The position numbers were made by a program, and so were the translations under genes. A stretch of DNA of 55,626 bases from JBJEQG01 sp051881635 (GTDB taxonomy: Bacteria; Bacillota; Clostridia; Oscillospirales; Acutalibacteraceae): positions 1 through 55,626 of the forward strand of contig JBJEQG010000079.1 of the NCBI GenBank assembly GCA_051881635.1. The letters run 5' to 3'. The stretch's first letter is position 1. Each line of letters opens with the position of its first letter. This document shows, piece by piece, positions 16,835 to 25,684 of this stretch. Below the pieces are notes generated by a model that worked only from the letters and a program-made list of their open reading frames with translations, had not been told where the DNA came from and ran no database searches.

Positions 16835-18073
16835 TTGAAGTTTAAATATACCGCAATTAACAACAAAAATCAGGAGAAAACAGGTGCGATTGAGGCGGAA
16901 ACCAAAAATCAGGCCATAACAATGCTCCGTGACAGAGGTTTGGTTGTTAAAGAATTGATAGAAGCCAATGGTTCAGATGAACCGACAAGTATTTGGCAAA
17001 TGGATTTGGGCGGCGATATTCATGAACGCAAGATTAAGAAAAAACGACTGCTCCAAATGATGAACCAGCTTGCAATGATGATGAAGGCCGGTATCAATCT
17101 TTCCCTCTCAATGGAAATTATGATTGAGGGTGAAAAAAACAAGGATATTAAGGCGATTTTGAAAGAAATCAATTCCGATTTGTACAACGGTCTTACATTG
17201 TCGCAGGCTATGAGAACATTTAAATGTTTTCCGCCGATTTTGATTAGTATTATTGAAGCCGGTGAAGCAAACGGCCGTATTGATATGGCGTTTGAACAGT
17301 GTGCTGTTATTACACAAAAAGAAATTGCTTTGAACGGCAAAATTAAGAGTGCCATGATGTACCCGTGTTTCCTGATTGTTTTGACACTTGCGGTTGTTGT
17401 TGTTTTGTGTATGTTTGTATTGCCGACTTTTGCGGGCGTATATACGGACTTTGGTGCGGAACTGCCGGCATTAACTGCATTTATGATGAGTTTCTCGGAC
17501 TTCCTTATTGCAAACTGGCTTTTCGTTTTAATTGGTGTAGCCATTGTTGTTGTTGCCTTTATTATGTTAAAGAAAAACAGTGCGGATTTCCGTATGTTGC
17601 TTGCAAAGGTTACTTTGAAAATTCCGTTGGTTGGACCGATTGCCAGACAAAATTCTTTGGCTCGTTTCTGCCGTTTGATGTCTACACTGACAGATGCCGG
17701 TATCGCAATTCATACGGCAATGGAGCTTTCAAAAGAAGCAACACCGAATATCTTTATTCAAGGTGAAATTCAAGCCGTTTTGGAAGATGTTCGTTTAGGT
17801 ATTACAATTAACCAGGCTATGTCAAAACACCCTGTATTTGATAATATTCTTGTTTCCATGATTCGTGTAGGTGAGGAGTCCGGTATGTTGGGCGATTCAC
17901 TCTATAAAATGGCTGAGATGTTTGAAAGTCAGGCTGATGAATCCACAGGCCGACTCACAGAAATGATGACCCCGATTATGACGGTATTTATCGGTGTTAT
18001 GGTTGGTATCGTTGTTGTTTCCATGATTCTTCCGATGTTCGGTATGTACGATGTTATCGGTTCAAGTACATAA
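16835..18073 (+). CDS. pilC: Type IV pilus inner-membrane platform protein PilC (GspF family)
   Basis: The 412-residue protein anchors the motors and builds the fibre. It has an N-terminal MKFKYTAINNKNQEKTG typical of the family, two GspF repeats (about 70-195 and 270-400: QLAMMMKAGINLSLSMEIM and RLMSTLTDAGIAIHTAME) and three membrane segments (about 175-200, 228-246, 380-400). The start is TTG at 16835: AGGGGTGA lies 7 bases upstream and no in-frame ATG fits. It starts 13 bases after pilT, confirming one transcript for the assembly machinery. Confidence 0.93.
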   Translation: MKFKYTAINNKNQEKTGAIEAETKNQAITMLRDRGLVVKELIEANGSDEPTSIWQMDLGGDIHERKIKKKRLLQMMNQLAMMMKAGINLSLSMEIMIEGEKNKDIKAILKEINSDLYNGLTLSQAMRTFKCFPPILISIIEAGEANGRIDMAFEQCAVITQKEIALNGKIKSAMMYPCFLIVLTLAVVVVLCMFVLPTFAGVYTDFGAELPALTAFMMSFSDFLIANWLFVLIGVAIVVVAFIMLKKNSADFRMLLAKVTLKIPLVGPIARQNSLARFCRLMSTLTDAGIAIHTAMELSKEATPNIFIQGEIQAVLEDVRLGITINQAMSKHPVFDNILVSMIRVGEESGMLGDSLYKMAEMFESQADESTGRLTEMMTPIMTVFIGVMVGIVVVSMILPMFGMYDVIGSST

Positions 18074-18119
18074 GGCTCTTAACAGGTCTTTTAAAAAGAA
18101 AACATAAAAGTATGAAATG

Positions 18120-18180
18120 ACGGCTGTATTCTTTATGAGAAATTTAGATTTCCGTAAAGCGTATCAGCCGTTATTTTTTT
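18120..18180 (+). terminator. Terminator of the pilus assembly genes
   Basis: ACGGCTG (18120-18126) pairs with CAGCCGT (18165-18171). Inside, CTTTA and TAAAG, then AAAT and ATTT, also pair, giving one long interrupted hairpin before TATTTTTTT. It splits the assembly genes from the pilin genes. The remainder of the 312-base gap up to the promoter at 18311 is A/T-rich and shows nothing else. Confidence 0.75.
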
Positions 18181-18310
18181 GTTTTTCGTGTGTTGATACC
18201 GCTCTGCTTATAAAATCACAATAAAGTTTAGTTTATAAAAATATAGGATACAATGCGAAAATAACAAAACTTTGTTTAATTTTTTGGTTATTTTTTTGCG
18301 GATTTGGGGC

Positions 18311-18338
18311 TTGATAAAAATTGGAAATAAGGTATAAT
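18311..18338 (+). promoter_or_regulatory. Predicted sigma-A promoter of the prepilin genes
   Basis: TTGATA (18311-18316), 16-bp spacer, consensus TATAAT (18333-18338). The pilin genes therefore can be expressed separately from the assembly genes. Confidence 0.7.
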
Positions 18339-18385
18339 GTAAATAGATGTAAAGTGCGTTTATAGGCTTAAAAGGGGTGTTTTTT

Positions 18386-18892
18386 TTGAAAGTCAAAAAA
18401 AGGTTTTATCGTTCCCGTAAAGGTATGACTTTGGTTGAATTGATTGTTGCCATGGCAATTATTGTAATTGTTTTTTCCGGAGTCGTTTGGGGTATAACCC
18501 ACGGTTATGCAACAACAGTCAATAATGTTACGGTGGATTCGGCATCGGCAAAATCTCAGTCTGTTACCGATGATGTTGTCGAACATTTGAATCTGTACAG
18601 GATTTCTTCCGCAGCGGATTTTGATATCACTGTGCCGGTCGGCACGGAAATGAAAAAGATTCATGAAATGATTGAAAATGATGTCGTCAATATGACAGGT
18701 GCGGTGTATGTTGACCCGTCAGATTTTACAAACGATACAGGCAAAGATCCACAATATACTATTATTAAGGATCAGACAACGACAATTACTAAGGGAACAA
18801 CACCAACAGTCATTGAGGGCTGTATTGTGAAATCGGCTGTTTTGAGTACAAACGGTTTTATTGTTACAACATCGTTTGTTCCCTATGTTTAA
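18386..18892 (+). CDS. Type IV prepilin-like protein (minor or major pilin)
   Basis: The 168-residue product has a class III signal: a basic leader ending in RSRKG, then MTLVELIVAMAIIVIV with Glu at mature position 5, the residue needed for pilin assembly. Cleavage is expected after Gly. The rest is a small globular domain without cysteines and without a family I can name. I chose TTG 18386: AAAGGGGTG stands about 7 bases upstream, while GTG 18377 is part of that ribosome site. Next prepilin starts 21 bases downstream. Confidence 0.85.
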   Translation: MKVKKRFYRSRKGMTLVELIVAMAIIVIVFSGVVWGITHGYATTVNNVTVDSASAKSQSVTDDVVEHLNLYRISSAADFDITVPVGTEMKKIHEMIENDVVNMTGAVYVDPSDFTNDTGKDPQYTIIKDQTTTITKGTTPTVIEGCIVKSAVLSTNGFIVTTSFVPYV

Positions 18893-18913
18893 CGGAAACG
18901 GAGGGAAATCAAA

Positions 18914-19474
18914 ATGAAAAAAAGAAATTCAAAAAAAGGTTTTACCCTTGTTGAGTTGGTTGTAACGCTTGCAGTATTATCCATTACGGCGGCAATGGGT
19001 ACAAGTATCTTTGTCATGGTACTTAATAACTACGGTGATGCCTCTCATGCGTCTTTTTCACAGCAACAGGCGGTTGCTTTGGAAGATGTTATCAGAGAAT
19101 ATTGTAAAGCCTGCAAAGATGTTGATATTGTTGCCGGCGATATAGGTACAATGACAACATCAGGAACATATCTTTATACAAAGAGTGACGGTGTATTATA
19201 TGTAGATAACTATGATGCCAAAGGCTCAGGAACGCATACAAAGTTTACACTGTCGGGTATTAAGACACTCCAAACCAAATATGTAAAAAGAACTTCTGCA
19301 CAAGATGCAAATTCGGGTTATATTGTTATGCAGTACATAATTACCACAAGTGAGGATTTCGTGCTGGAAGGCTCTATTGTTCTGAATAACAGTGATATTT
19401 CGTCTTGCGGTTCTCTGTTAAGTGGAACATTTGATTTGAACACAAGCACGACAAAGTATATGTTGGTTACCTGA
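18914..19474 (+). CDS. Type IV prepilin-like protein
   Basis: The 186-residue product begins MKKRNSKKG, then FTLVELVVTLAVLSITAA: prepilin peptidase site after Gly, mature Phe1 and Glu5. Mature Phe1 is the classical type IVa residue. The C-terminal domain (about 45-186) is unrecognised and holds four cysteines: a close pair in YCKACK and two more in SSCGS and elsewhere may form a disulphide. GGAGGG precedes the ATG. It lies between another prepilin and the giant PilX-like protein, so these three probably form the fibre tip or shaft together. Which of the two small pilins is the major subunit cannot be told from sequence. Confidence 0.87.
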   Translation: MKKRNSKKGFTLVELVVTLAVLSITAAMGTSIFVMVLNNYGDASHASFSQQQAVALEDVIREYCKACKDVDIVAGDIGTMTTSGTYLYTKSDGVLYVDNYDAKGSGTHTKFTLSGIKTLQTKYVKRTSAQDANSGYIVMQYIITTSEDFVLEGSIVLNNSDISSCGSLLSGTFDLNTSTTKYMLVT

Positions 19475-19505
19475 TTAAGGGAAAAAAGAAAGGAGCATTA
19501 GAGTC

Positions 19506-22500
19506 ATGATAAAGCTAAGAAGTAAGCGTGGTGTCGCTCTGCCAACCGCGATTGCAATTACGGCAGTGTTGATTATTCTTACATCATCATTGATTATGAT
19601 TGCACTGAACAGTATGTCGAATACAACGGCCGATGTTAACACACGACAGGCTTATATAAATGCAAAAAGTGCGTTGAATTATGCGGCTGCTTATTATAAC
19701 GGCGGTGCAGAACTTCCCGGCGGTGGCGGTTCAATCAGCTCAACAGAATATATTGTTATGACAGATGCAGGCGGTACAAGCACAGAGGGTGCTTCTGTCG
19801 TACAACTTGCAACAGACAGTAAGGTAACTGCTGCCAAAACTTATGTTGAAGCTGAGTTTATTCCGAGAGTAACAGCCAGTGATACGGATAAACTTCGTTT
19901 GACGGCTTATGCTTTGGCAAGCGACTATTTTGGACAAAAGGCGAAAACCGTTCAGTTGACAGCAACTTATGATGTTCAGAACGGAACGGCAACACCTAAA
20001 AAGATTACAAGTATTGTTGTTAAAAACGATAAAAAAGAAGTAACATACGATACAAATGATCAGATTACATTGAATGTAAGAACAAACCCCAATTATGACT
20101 TTGTACCTTATTTCTATACATGGACATATAAGGACCAGCACAACGGAGATGACAAAGGCGGTATTGGCTATTATTACAAGGACAGCCAAACATCTATCGG
20201 TGAAACAAGAACTGTTTTTAGTAATTACAATACTGTAGAAAAAGTTGAAAGTGCAGGCAGCATTAAACCGTCCGGTGCTTGGAATACTGACGCAAGTAAT
20301 GCAGGACCTCAGGGCGTTTCAGTTCAAAAAGCAGGTACAACGGATTGGTATCAGCATAACTATGCAATTAAGAAAAATTCCGTAAACTATTTTCATGCGA
20401 TTATTGCCCGTAAAGGTGCGATGTTGACACAAACAGGTGGCAATATAAATAATGCACATCGTATTCAAAGTTGTGAAATGCTCCATTTGTGGTATGGTGA
20501 CCCGAATGATAAAAATATCTACTTTGAAATTTTAAAGGACGATTTCTATTATTATTATAGTACGGATTGGGACGGTAAAAAAGGTTTGGAAGATTATTTC
20601 CTTGTTTATACTTCAAGACCGGCAACCGTTGTTCATGTTAAGGCAATTAACGGAAGAACTTCACCAATCAATGACAATAGTGCAAATCCGTCGCTGTCTG
20701 TTACGGGTTTGTCCGTTTCTTCATTGCAATATGAAGGCTGCGGCTGGTGGGCAACAACCATTGATACAAGTAGCACTTTTACAGCGAATGTGGTAGTTGG
20801 TTCAAAGTCCTATTCCACTATGGTTACACCGGGCAACAAAGAGGTTTGGCTCGTTGTTGATAAGAGCAGCGGTTCGCTTGTTTCCAGATCTTTGGAGAGT
20901 ACGGCAAATTCCTATATGAACATTGATGACAATTCTTATGTTACTGTTTCAGCAAAAGCCTATAAAGGAACAACAAGTACAGCACCTGTATTGAAGTATA
21001 AATTTGAACAGGCTCAGTCTTCAACTGCAAAGAGAAATCTTTTGAATAAGATTTTGGAAGCACAGGAGTATATTTCCACAGATTACACAGAGGATTCCTT
21101 TAACGCTTTGTCAACAGCAATTAACGAAGCAACAGCAGTTTACAATAAAACAGACTTGCAGACAGACGCTGTTTATCAGGCTGAAATTGACAAGCTCACC
21201 AATGCAATCAGCAAGTTGGTTATTATGGCGTGCGATGTTGAAACTTTAAATGCACTTAAAGAACTCTATAATAACAACCACGAAAATTATGAGAAAAACA
21301 AAAAAGATTACGACATGGACGCTTATGCGAGATTGGACGAAATCTTTAACTATGTTGACGCTGTTTTGAACTCAAAAGTACCGTTGGAAGTTCGTGACGC
21401 AACCGGTGCAAAAACAGGTACGATTATTACTGACAGTAAAGCTCAAATGCCGAAGTCCGTTGTTGAAGATGCAACAAAGGCATTGGAAGCTGCAATGACT
21501 AATGCAGAGGCAAATAAGCTGGACAGAAATCCTTTGCGTGATAAGATTACATTGGCAACGGGTATTGTTGATGATACGGCTTATACTGCCGAAACAAGAG
21601 CAGCTCTTTCCGCACAAATTACAGTCGCACAGGGTGTATTGGATACCGTTACATTAAAACAGGCAGATTTGGATGCGGCATTGGCGGATTTGGACATCAA
21701 ATATCAGGCAACATTAAATTCAAAAGCCAGCATTTTGGATACGGTTTCATTGTCTGCACATTTAACAGAGGCGTACAATATTCTGACAGCGGTAGATGCA
21801 GGCACACAAAAAGATTATACAGACGCAACTTACAGTGCTTTGTCCACAGCTTACACAAACGGTTCGTCCACGATTTCTTCCGCAACAAATCAAGCACAGG
21901 TTGATGAGGCAGATGCGGCATTGACAAAAGCCCTCAACGACTTTACCGTTTATAAACCGGCAACCAGCTCTGACTGTTACAGCGAAAATGTTATTCGTGT
22001 TTGGTTGGATATGTCAGCCGTTTATAGCGGAGATACTTCTGCTGCGGAAGCAGGTATCAGTGTAACCGTTCAAAAAGATGACGGTACACCGTTTGTTCCT
22101 GAAATTTCTTTGGATACAACATGGAAATATTACTACTTTGATATTGACAAAACAGCATACAATAAGGCAACAATAACCTTTGTTTATGAAGGTGTAACCT
22201 ATACATCTGCTACTTTCGATGTTAAAGAGTCGGATATTATTCTTGTTGCAGACAGTTTGGTTGAAGAAGGCAATAAGTTGAGTGTTACACAAAAAAGATT
22301 GGTTACACTTTATGTGCCGGATTTGGCTGAAAATGCAGAGTGCGGCGGTTTCTTCAAACCGGTTGCTACAATATCCACAAAAGTCGGTGAAACAGTAAGC
22401 AGTGTGTCTTTGAATTTAATCAAAGATTCGGACCATTATTTCTATTGTCGTTTTATCTATTCCGAAGATACAAATGTAACCATTTATCAAAAAGCTGACG

Positions 22501-25500
22501 GTGCAGCTCCGACTGTTAATTCAAAAGAATTTAAGATTACCAATTTCGGTGAATATATCGCAAACATGACCTATAACGGTGCAACATGGGATGTCAGCCT
22601 TTTAGATGTTTCCGATATTTATCCGAAAACAAATGTAAGCAGCCCGACACCACCGACAGTAAGCGGTACATCATATAACTACTCTGCAAATACTTCTTAT
22701 ACGGTTTCAACTTTGTTGCAAGACAATCTGAATAACGGATTTAGTATTCAAAAGCTTGCAACATCAAGCACTCCAATTACAGAAGAACCTAAGGCTAATT
22801 GTACATTTATCTGGTTTGATACGGAAGGTATCAGCGGAATTTCAGGTACTCCACGCATACATGCATGGAATGACACTTCAAATTGGACAGATTGGGCTCA
22901 CCGTTATTCAATGACGGTATATGACTCTGACGCACGCTATTATTATATTTCTGTTCCGAATCAGTTTACAAATATTATCATTACAATCAACGGCGACAAT
23001 AAATATGGTAATGATACAGGTATATCTTTGAAGATTGATTCTACCACAGGTAAGCCCTATACATATCAAACTATCAGCAAAGTTTCAAGTACTGCTGTTG
23101 CAAATGCCTCCAATTCAAAACCAACAATAACAACAACAACAAGCACAGGAGGATTGGACGGTACAACAGCTGAGGTTAACATGGCATTTGTCGGCGGTAA
23201 GTATTATCAGTTGACAAACCAATCCTATGGTGAAACATTTACTTCACATTGGACAAATAAGTTTGGTGGCTATTGGAACGGAAACTCCGGTTCAAGCTGT
23301 GAGGGTCGTATTGGTGATACAAAGGCTACTGTTATGTATGACTGGTATGATTACAAACTTCCGATTGACTCCGGTGACCTTTATTCCGTACAGATTAAGG
23401 CATTGAGCGGCAGTGACAGCACAGTGCGTTATACGGAATCGGCACAGAAGATTTGGGGTGACTCATGGTTTGTATTAAACAGCAATACAACAGCTTCTAA
23501 TCTTTACTCAGATGTTTCCATTTATTCTTTTGATCCGGCAGATTCTCAGGTTACTGATGATGTAACAGTTTACTTCAAAGTTCCAAATTCAAATTGGAGT
23601 AATATCAATTTGACAGCAGCCGGTTTTGGCAGCACTACAACAAGTATGGCTGTCAGCAGTGACGCTACCACATATCAGGGCTATACCTGCTATGCGGCAA
23701 CTATCAGCAGCACAATGCCGTACCTGACATTCTCGGCTGATGTTAAAGGTACAGACGGTTCTGTAACAACAAAGACCTTTAAAACATTTTTACAGGGCGG
23801 TGACTATCTGCTCTTTGATCCGGAAATGAAGTTGGGTGAGGGTGCTTGGCAGATTTTTGTAGACCCGATTACACTGCTTAGAAGAGAAATTGTACAGTCG
23901 ATTTCGACTTACTATGGTAAAGTTTTGCCGACTTCTTATGATGCCAATGGTTTTGCCAACGGTGCCTATGAAAAGCCGGAAGGTTTCAGAAGCTATGTTA
24001 TCGGATATTTGACAGGCAATAATGAGGTTGACTCATCTAAACTGCCTTCCTCATGGTCTTTGGCAAAGAGTGCTTACAATACACTTCATAATGCCCGTTT
24101 GGCTTATGAGAGTTTGTACACTGTTATGTCCTCCGCAAGAGCATACCTGAGCGGTCATAATTACCCTGAATATTTGAACAGAGGTACAACAGCAACATAT
24201 GAGATCGGCAGTCTGGAAACGGATTATAATTCAGCAGTTGCAGCTTATAAGTCAAGTTCCTCAACAGTTAGTGATATCAATGGTTGGACATCAACTCTGA
24301 AAACAGATATTGCAGGCATTACTATTGAACATCAGAACTCAGCTATTGCTGTTTTTGCCGATGTAAGAAACAGAGTTGCTAATGGTGCGACGCTTACAAT
24401 GACTTATTCAAAAACACCTACAGGTCCTTCCGAAGGAGCAGTTCCTGTTAAACAGGTAAATACGGAAAATTATCCGATTTACTTTATTGAAAGTTCTAAA
24501 TTGACTGATGGCACAGCTTATAATGTTTATTTCACAATCACAGACGCTTCGGGTTCTGAAAATACTGCTAAACAGGATATAAAACTTGATGAAGCGTATG
24601 TATATTTGGATTATAGCGGTTCATCAGCTCGTTGGGCGGCAAATGCAACGACAGGATATTTAGATGTAAACTCTAATGAAATCACACAGAACGGCACTTC
24701 AAAATATAATATCAAGTTTGAGGACAGCGGTTCAGGTTGTATGACTGTTTATTTCGCATACGATACAACAGTTACAACCACATCAAACGGTACTTATACT
24801 ATTCCGGCAGGTGCTTATTCGTTTGAAAAGAAAACTGAAAGTGGTATTGTGAAAGGTATCTTTGATATTTACGGTAATGCGGCACCGTTTACTTTAAGCG
24901 GTACGGATTATATTATGAACCTCTTTACCACACAGGCGAAAGATTACTTCTCGAACAATGTAACAATAGGACAGTTTGCCTCCGGTAAAACAGGTGAGGA
25001 ATTAGGTTGGGTTGATGGAACATCAAAGCAACTGAAAGTTACCAGCACTGCAAGTACCACACAATATGCGAATGTTACAGTAAACTCCGTAAAGAGCTTT
25101 AATGTTTCATTGGGTTCATTGTCCGGTCTGTATTTCAGATATACCGGAAGTGATGGTATTACAATCAACAATAAGACCTTTAAGTTGGCTGCTCCCGAAA
25201 TTCGTTTGGCGTTGCCGAGTGGCGGTGTTACCGCAACAAGTGCAACAATGAGCCATTTCTATTTGGCATCAGGCGATAATATTGCAAAGGAAATAGTAGT
25301 TACATTCCTGACTGATGTTCATGTACAATATAAAGATACTTTGGGTATCGAACATGATTTTGTTATTCATGAAGGTCAATACAAAATCAAAAAGAACACA
25401 GCGTTGACTCAGCCCGGTTTGATTGCAGACCTCTTTGATGAGAGTTATTGGAAAGACAATAACTTTGTAACTCTTATCAACGGTTCGTCAAGCACTAGCG

Positions 25501-25547
25501 GCACTGGCAACGGAACAGGCACACTTGGCGATGCAGTTTATTCCTGA
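19506..25547 (+). CDS. Giant PilX-like pilus protein with FIVAR-type repeats and starch-binding-like modules
   Basis: A 2013-residue protein. The N-terminus is a prepilin-like signal, MIKLRSKRG then VALPTAIAITAVLIILTSS; position 5 is Thr, not Glu, as in tip-type PilX/GspK pilins. A pilin-like helix and small domain run to about 170. Beta-rich regions at about 370-458, 825-1020, 1100-1190 and 1355-1430 have Trp/Tyr-rich strands (VRVW-, GWWATTID-, IHAWND-type) and resemble CBM26-like starch-binding modules. Between 505 and 815 are four helical repeats like FIVAR domains (YTEDSFNALSTAINEA; YTAETRAALSAQI; YTDATYSALSTAY), with another helical part near 1470-1610. It ends in a Gly/Ser/Thr tail. It probably forms an adhesive pilus tip. 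The carbohydrate assignment is by eye. AAAGGAG precedes the ATG. Confidence 0.8.
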   Translation: MIKLRSKRGVALPTAIAITAVLIILTSSLIMIALNSMSNTTADVNTRQAYINAKSALNYAAAYYNGGAELPGGGGSISSTEYIVMTDAGGTSTEGASVVQLATDSKVTAAKTYVEAEFIPRVTASDTDKLRLTAYALASDYFGQKAKTVQLTATYDVQNGTATPKKITSIVVKNDKKEVTYDTNDQITLNVRTNPNYDFVPYFYTWTYKDQHNGDDKGGIGYYYKDSQTSIGETRTVFSNYNTVEKVESAGSIKPSGAWNTDASNAGPQGVSVQKAGTTDWYQHNYAIKKNSVNYFHAIIARKGAMLTQTGGNINNAHRIQSCEMLHLWYGDPNDKNIYFEILKDDFYYYYSTDWDGKKGLEDYFLVYTSRPATVVHVKAINGRTSPINDNSANPSLSVTGLSVSSLQYEGCGWWATTIDTSSTFTANVVVGSKSYSTMVTPGNKEVWLVVDKSSGSLVSRSLESTANSYMNIDDNSYVTVSAKAYKGTTSTAPVLKYKFEQAQSSTAKRNLLNKILEAQEYISTDYTEDSFNALSTAINEATAVYNKTDLQTDAVYQAEIDKLTNAISKLVIMACDVETLNALKELYNNNHENYEKNKKDYDMDAYARLDEIFNYVDAVLNSKVPLEVRDATGAKTGTIITDSKAQMPKSVVEDATKALEAAMTNAEANKLDRNPLRDKITLATGIVDDTAYTAETRAALSAQITVAQGVLDTVTLKQADLDAALADLDIKYQATLNSKASILDTVSLSAHLTEAYNILTAVDAGTQKDYTDATYSALSTAYTNGSSTISSATNQAQVDEADAALTKALNDFTVYKPATSSDCYSENVIRVWLDMSAVYSGDTSAAEAGISVTVQKDDGTPFVPEISLDTTWKYYYFDIDKTAYNKATITFVYEGVTYTSATFDVKESDIILVADSLVEEGNKLSVTQKRLVTLYVPDLAENAECGGFFKPVATISTKVGETVSSVSLNLIKDSDHYFYCRFIYSEDTNVTIYQKADGAAPTVNSKEFKITNFGEYIANMTYNGATWDVSLLDVSDIYPKTNVSSPTPPTVSGTSYNYSANTSYTVSTLLQDNLNNGFSIQKLATSSTPITEEPKANCTFIWFDTEGISGISGTPRIHAWNDTSNWTDWAHRYSMTVYDSDARYYYISVPNQFTNIIITINGDNKYGNDTGISLKIDSTTGKPYTYQTISKVSSTAVANASNSKPTITTTTSTGGLDGTTAEVNMAFVGGKYYQLTNQSYGETFTSHWTNKFGGYWNGNSGSSCEGRIGDTKATVMYDWYDYKLPIDSGDLYSVQIKALSGSDSTVRYTESAQKIWGDSWFVLNSNTTASNLYSDVSIYSFDPADSQVTDDVTVYFKVPNSNWSNINLTAAGFGSTTTSMAVSSDATTYQGYTCYAATISSTMPYLTFSADVKGTDGSVTTKTFKTFLQGGDYLLFDPEMKLGEGAWQIFVDPITLLRREIVQSISTYYGKVLPTSYDANGFANGAYEKPEGFRSYVIGYLTGNNEVDSSKLPSSWSLAKSAYNTLHNARLAYESLYTVMSSARAYLSGHNYPEYLNRGTTATYEIGSLETDYNSAVAAYKSSSSTVSDINGWTSTLKTDIAGITIEHQNSAIAVFADVRNRVANGATLTMTYSKTPTGPSEGAVPVKQVNTENYPIYFIESSKLTDGTAYNVYFTITDASGSENTAKQDIKLDEAYVYLDYSGSSARWAANATTGYLDVNSNEITQNGTSKYNIKFEDSGSGCMTVYFAYDTTVTTTSNGTYTIPAGAYSFEKKTESGIVKGIFDIYGNAAPFTLSGTDYIMNLFTTQAKDYFSNNVTIGQFASGKTGEELGWVDGTSKQLKVTSTASTTQYANVTVNSVKSFNVSLGSLSGLYFRYTGSDGITINNKTFKLAAPEIRLALPSGGVTATSATMSHFYLASGDNIAKEIVVTFLTDVHVQYKDTLGIEHDFVIHEGQYKIKKNTALTQPGLIADLFDESYWKDNNFVTLINGSSSTSGTGNGTGTLGDAVYS

Positions 25548-25570
25548 TATTTCGTAAAAATTCTTTTAAT

Positions 25571-25608
25571 AATCGGAAAGTTGATTTAACTTTCCGATTA
25601 TTTTTTTT
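25571..25608 (+). terminator. Rho-independent terminator of the pilin genes
   Basis: AATCGGAAAGTT pairs perfectly with AACTTTCCGATT (25571-25599, 5-base loop), then a run of eight T. Confidence 0.95.
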
Positions 25609-25618
25609 GCCGCCGATT

Positions 25619-25652
25619 TTTGACAAAGATATAGCGTTATATATTTTATAAT
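25619..25652 (+). promoter_or_regulatory. spoIIE promoter with 21-bp spacer and Spo0A box
   Basis: TTGACA (25620-25625) and TATAAT (25647-25652) are both consensus but 21 bp apart instead of 17. The -35 lies inside TTTGACAAA (25619-25627), whose complement TTTGTCAAA fits the 0A-box consensus TTTGTCRAA. The same wide spacing and Spo0A dependence are known for Bacillus spoIIE and spoIIG promoters. I infer activation by phosphorylated Spo0A at sporulation onset. Confidence 0.75.
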
Positions 25653-25684
25653 GGAAAGTAAATTTAAAGAAAGTGGGGATATAG

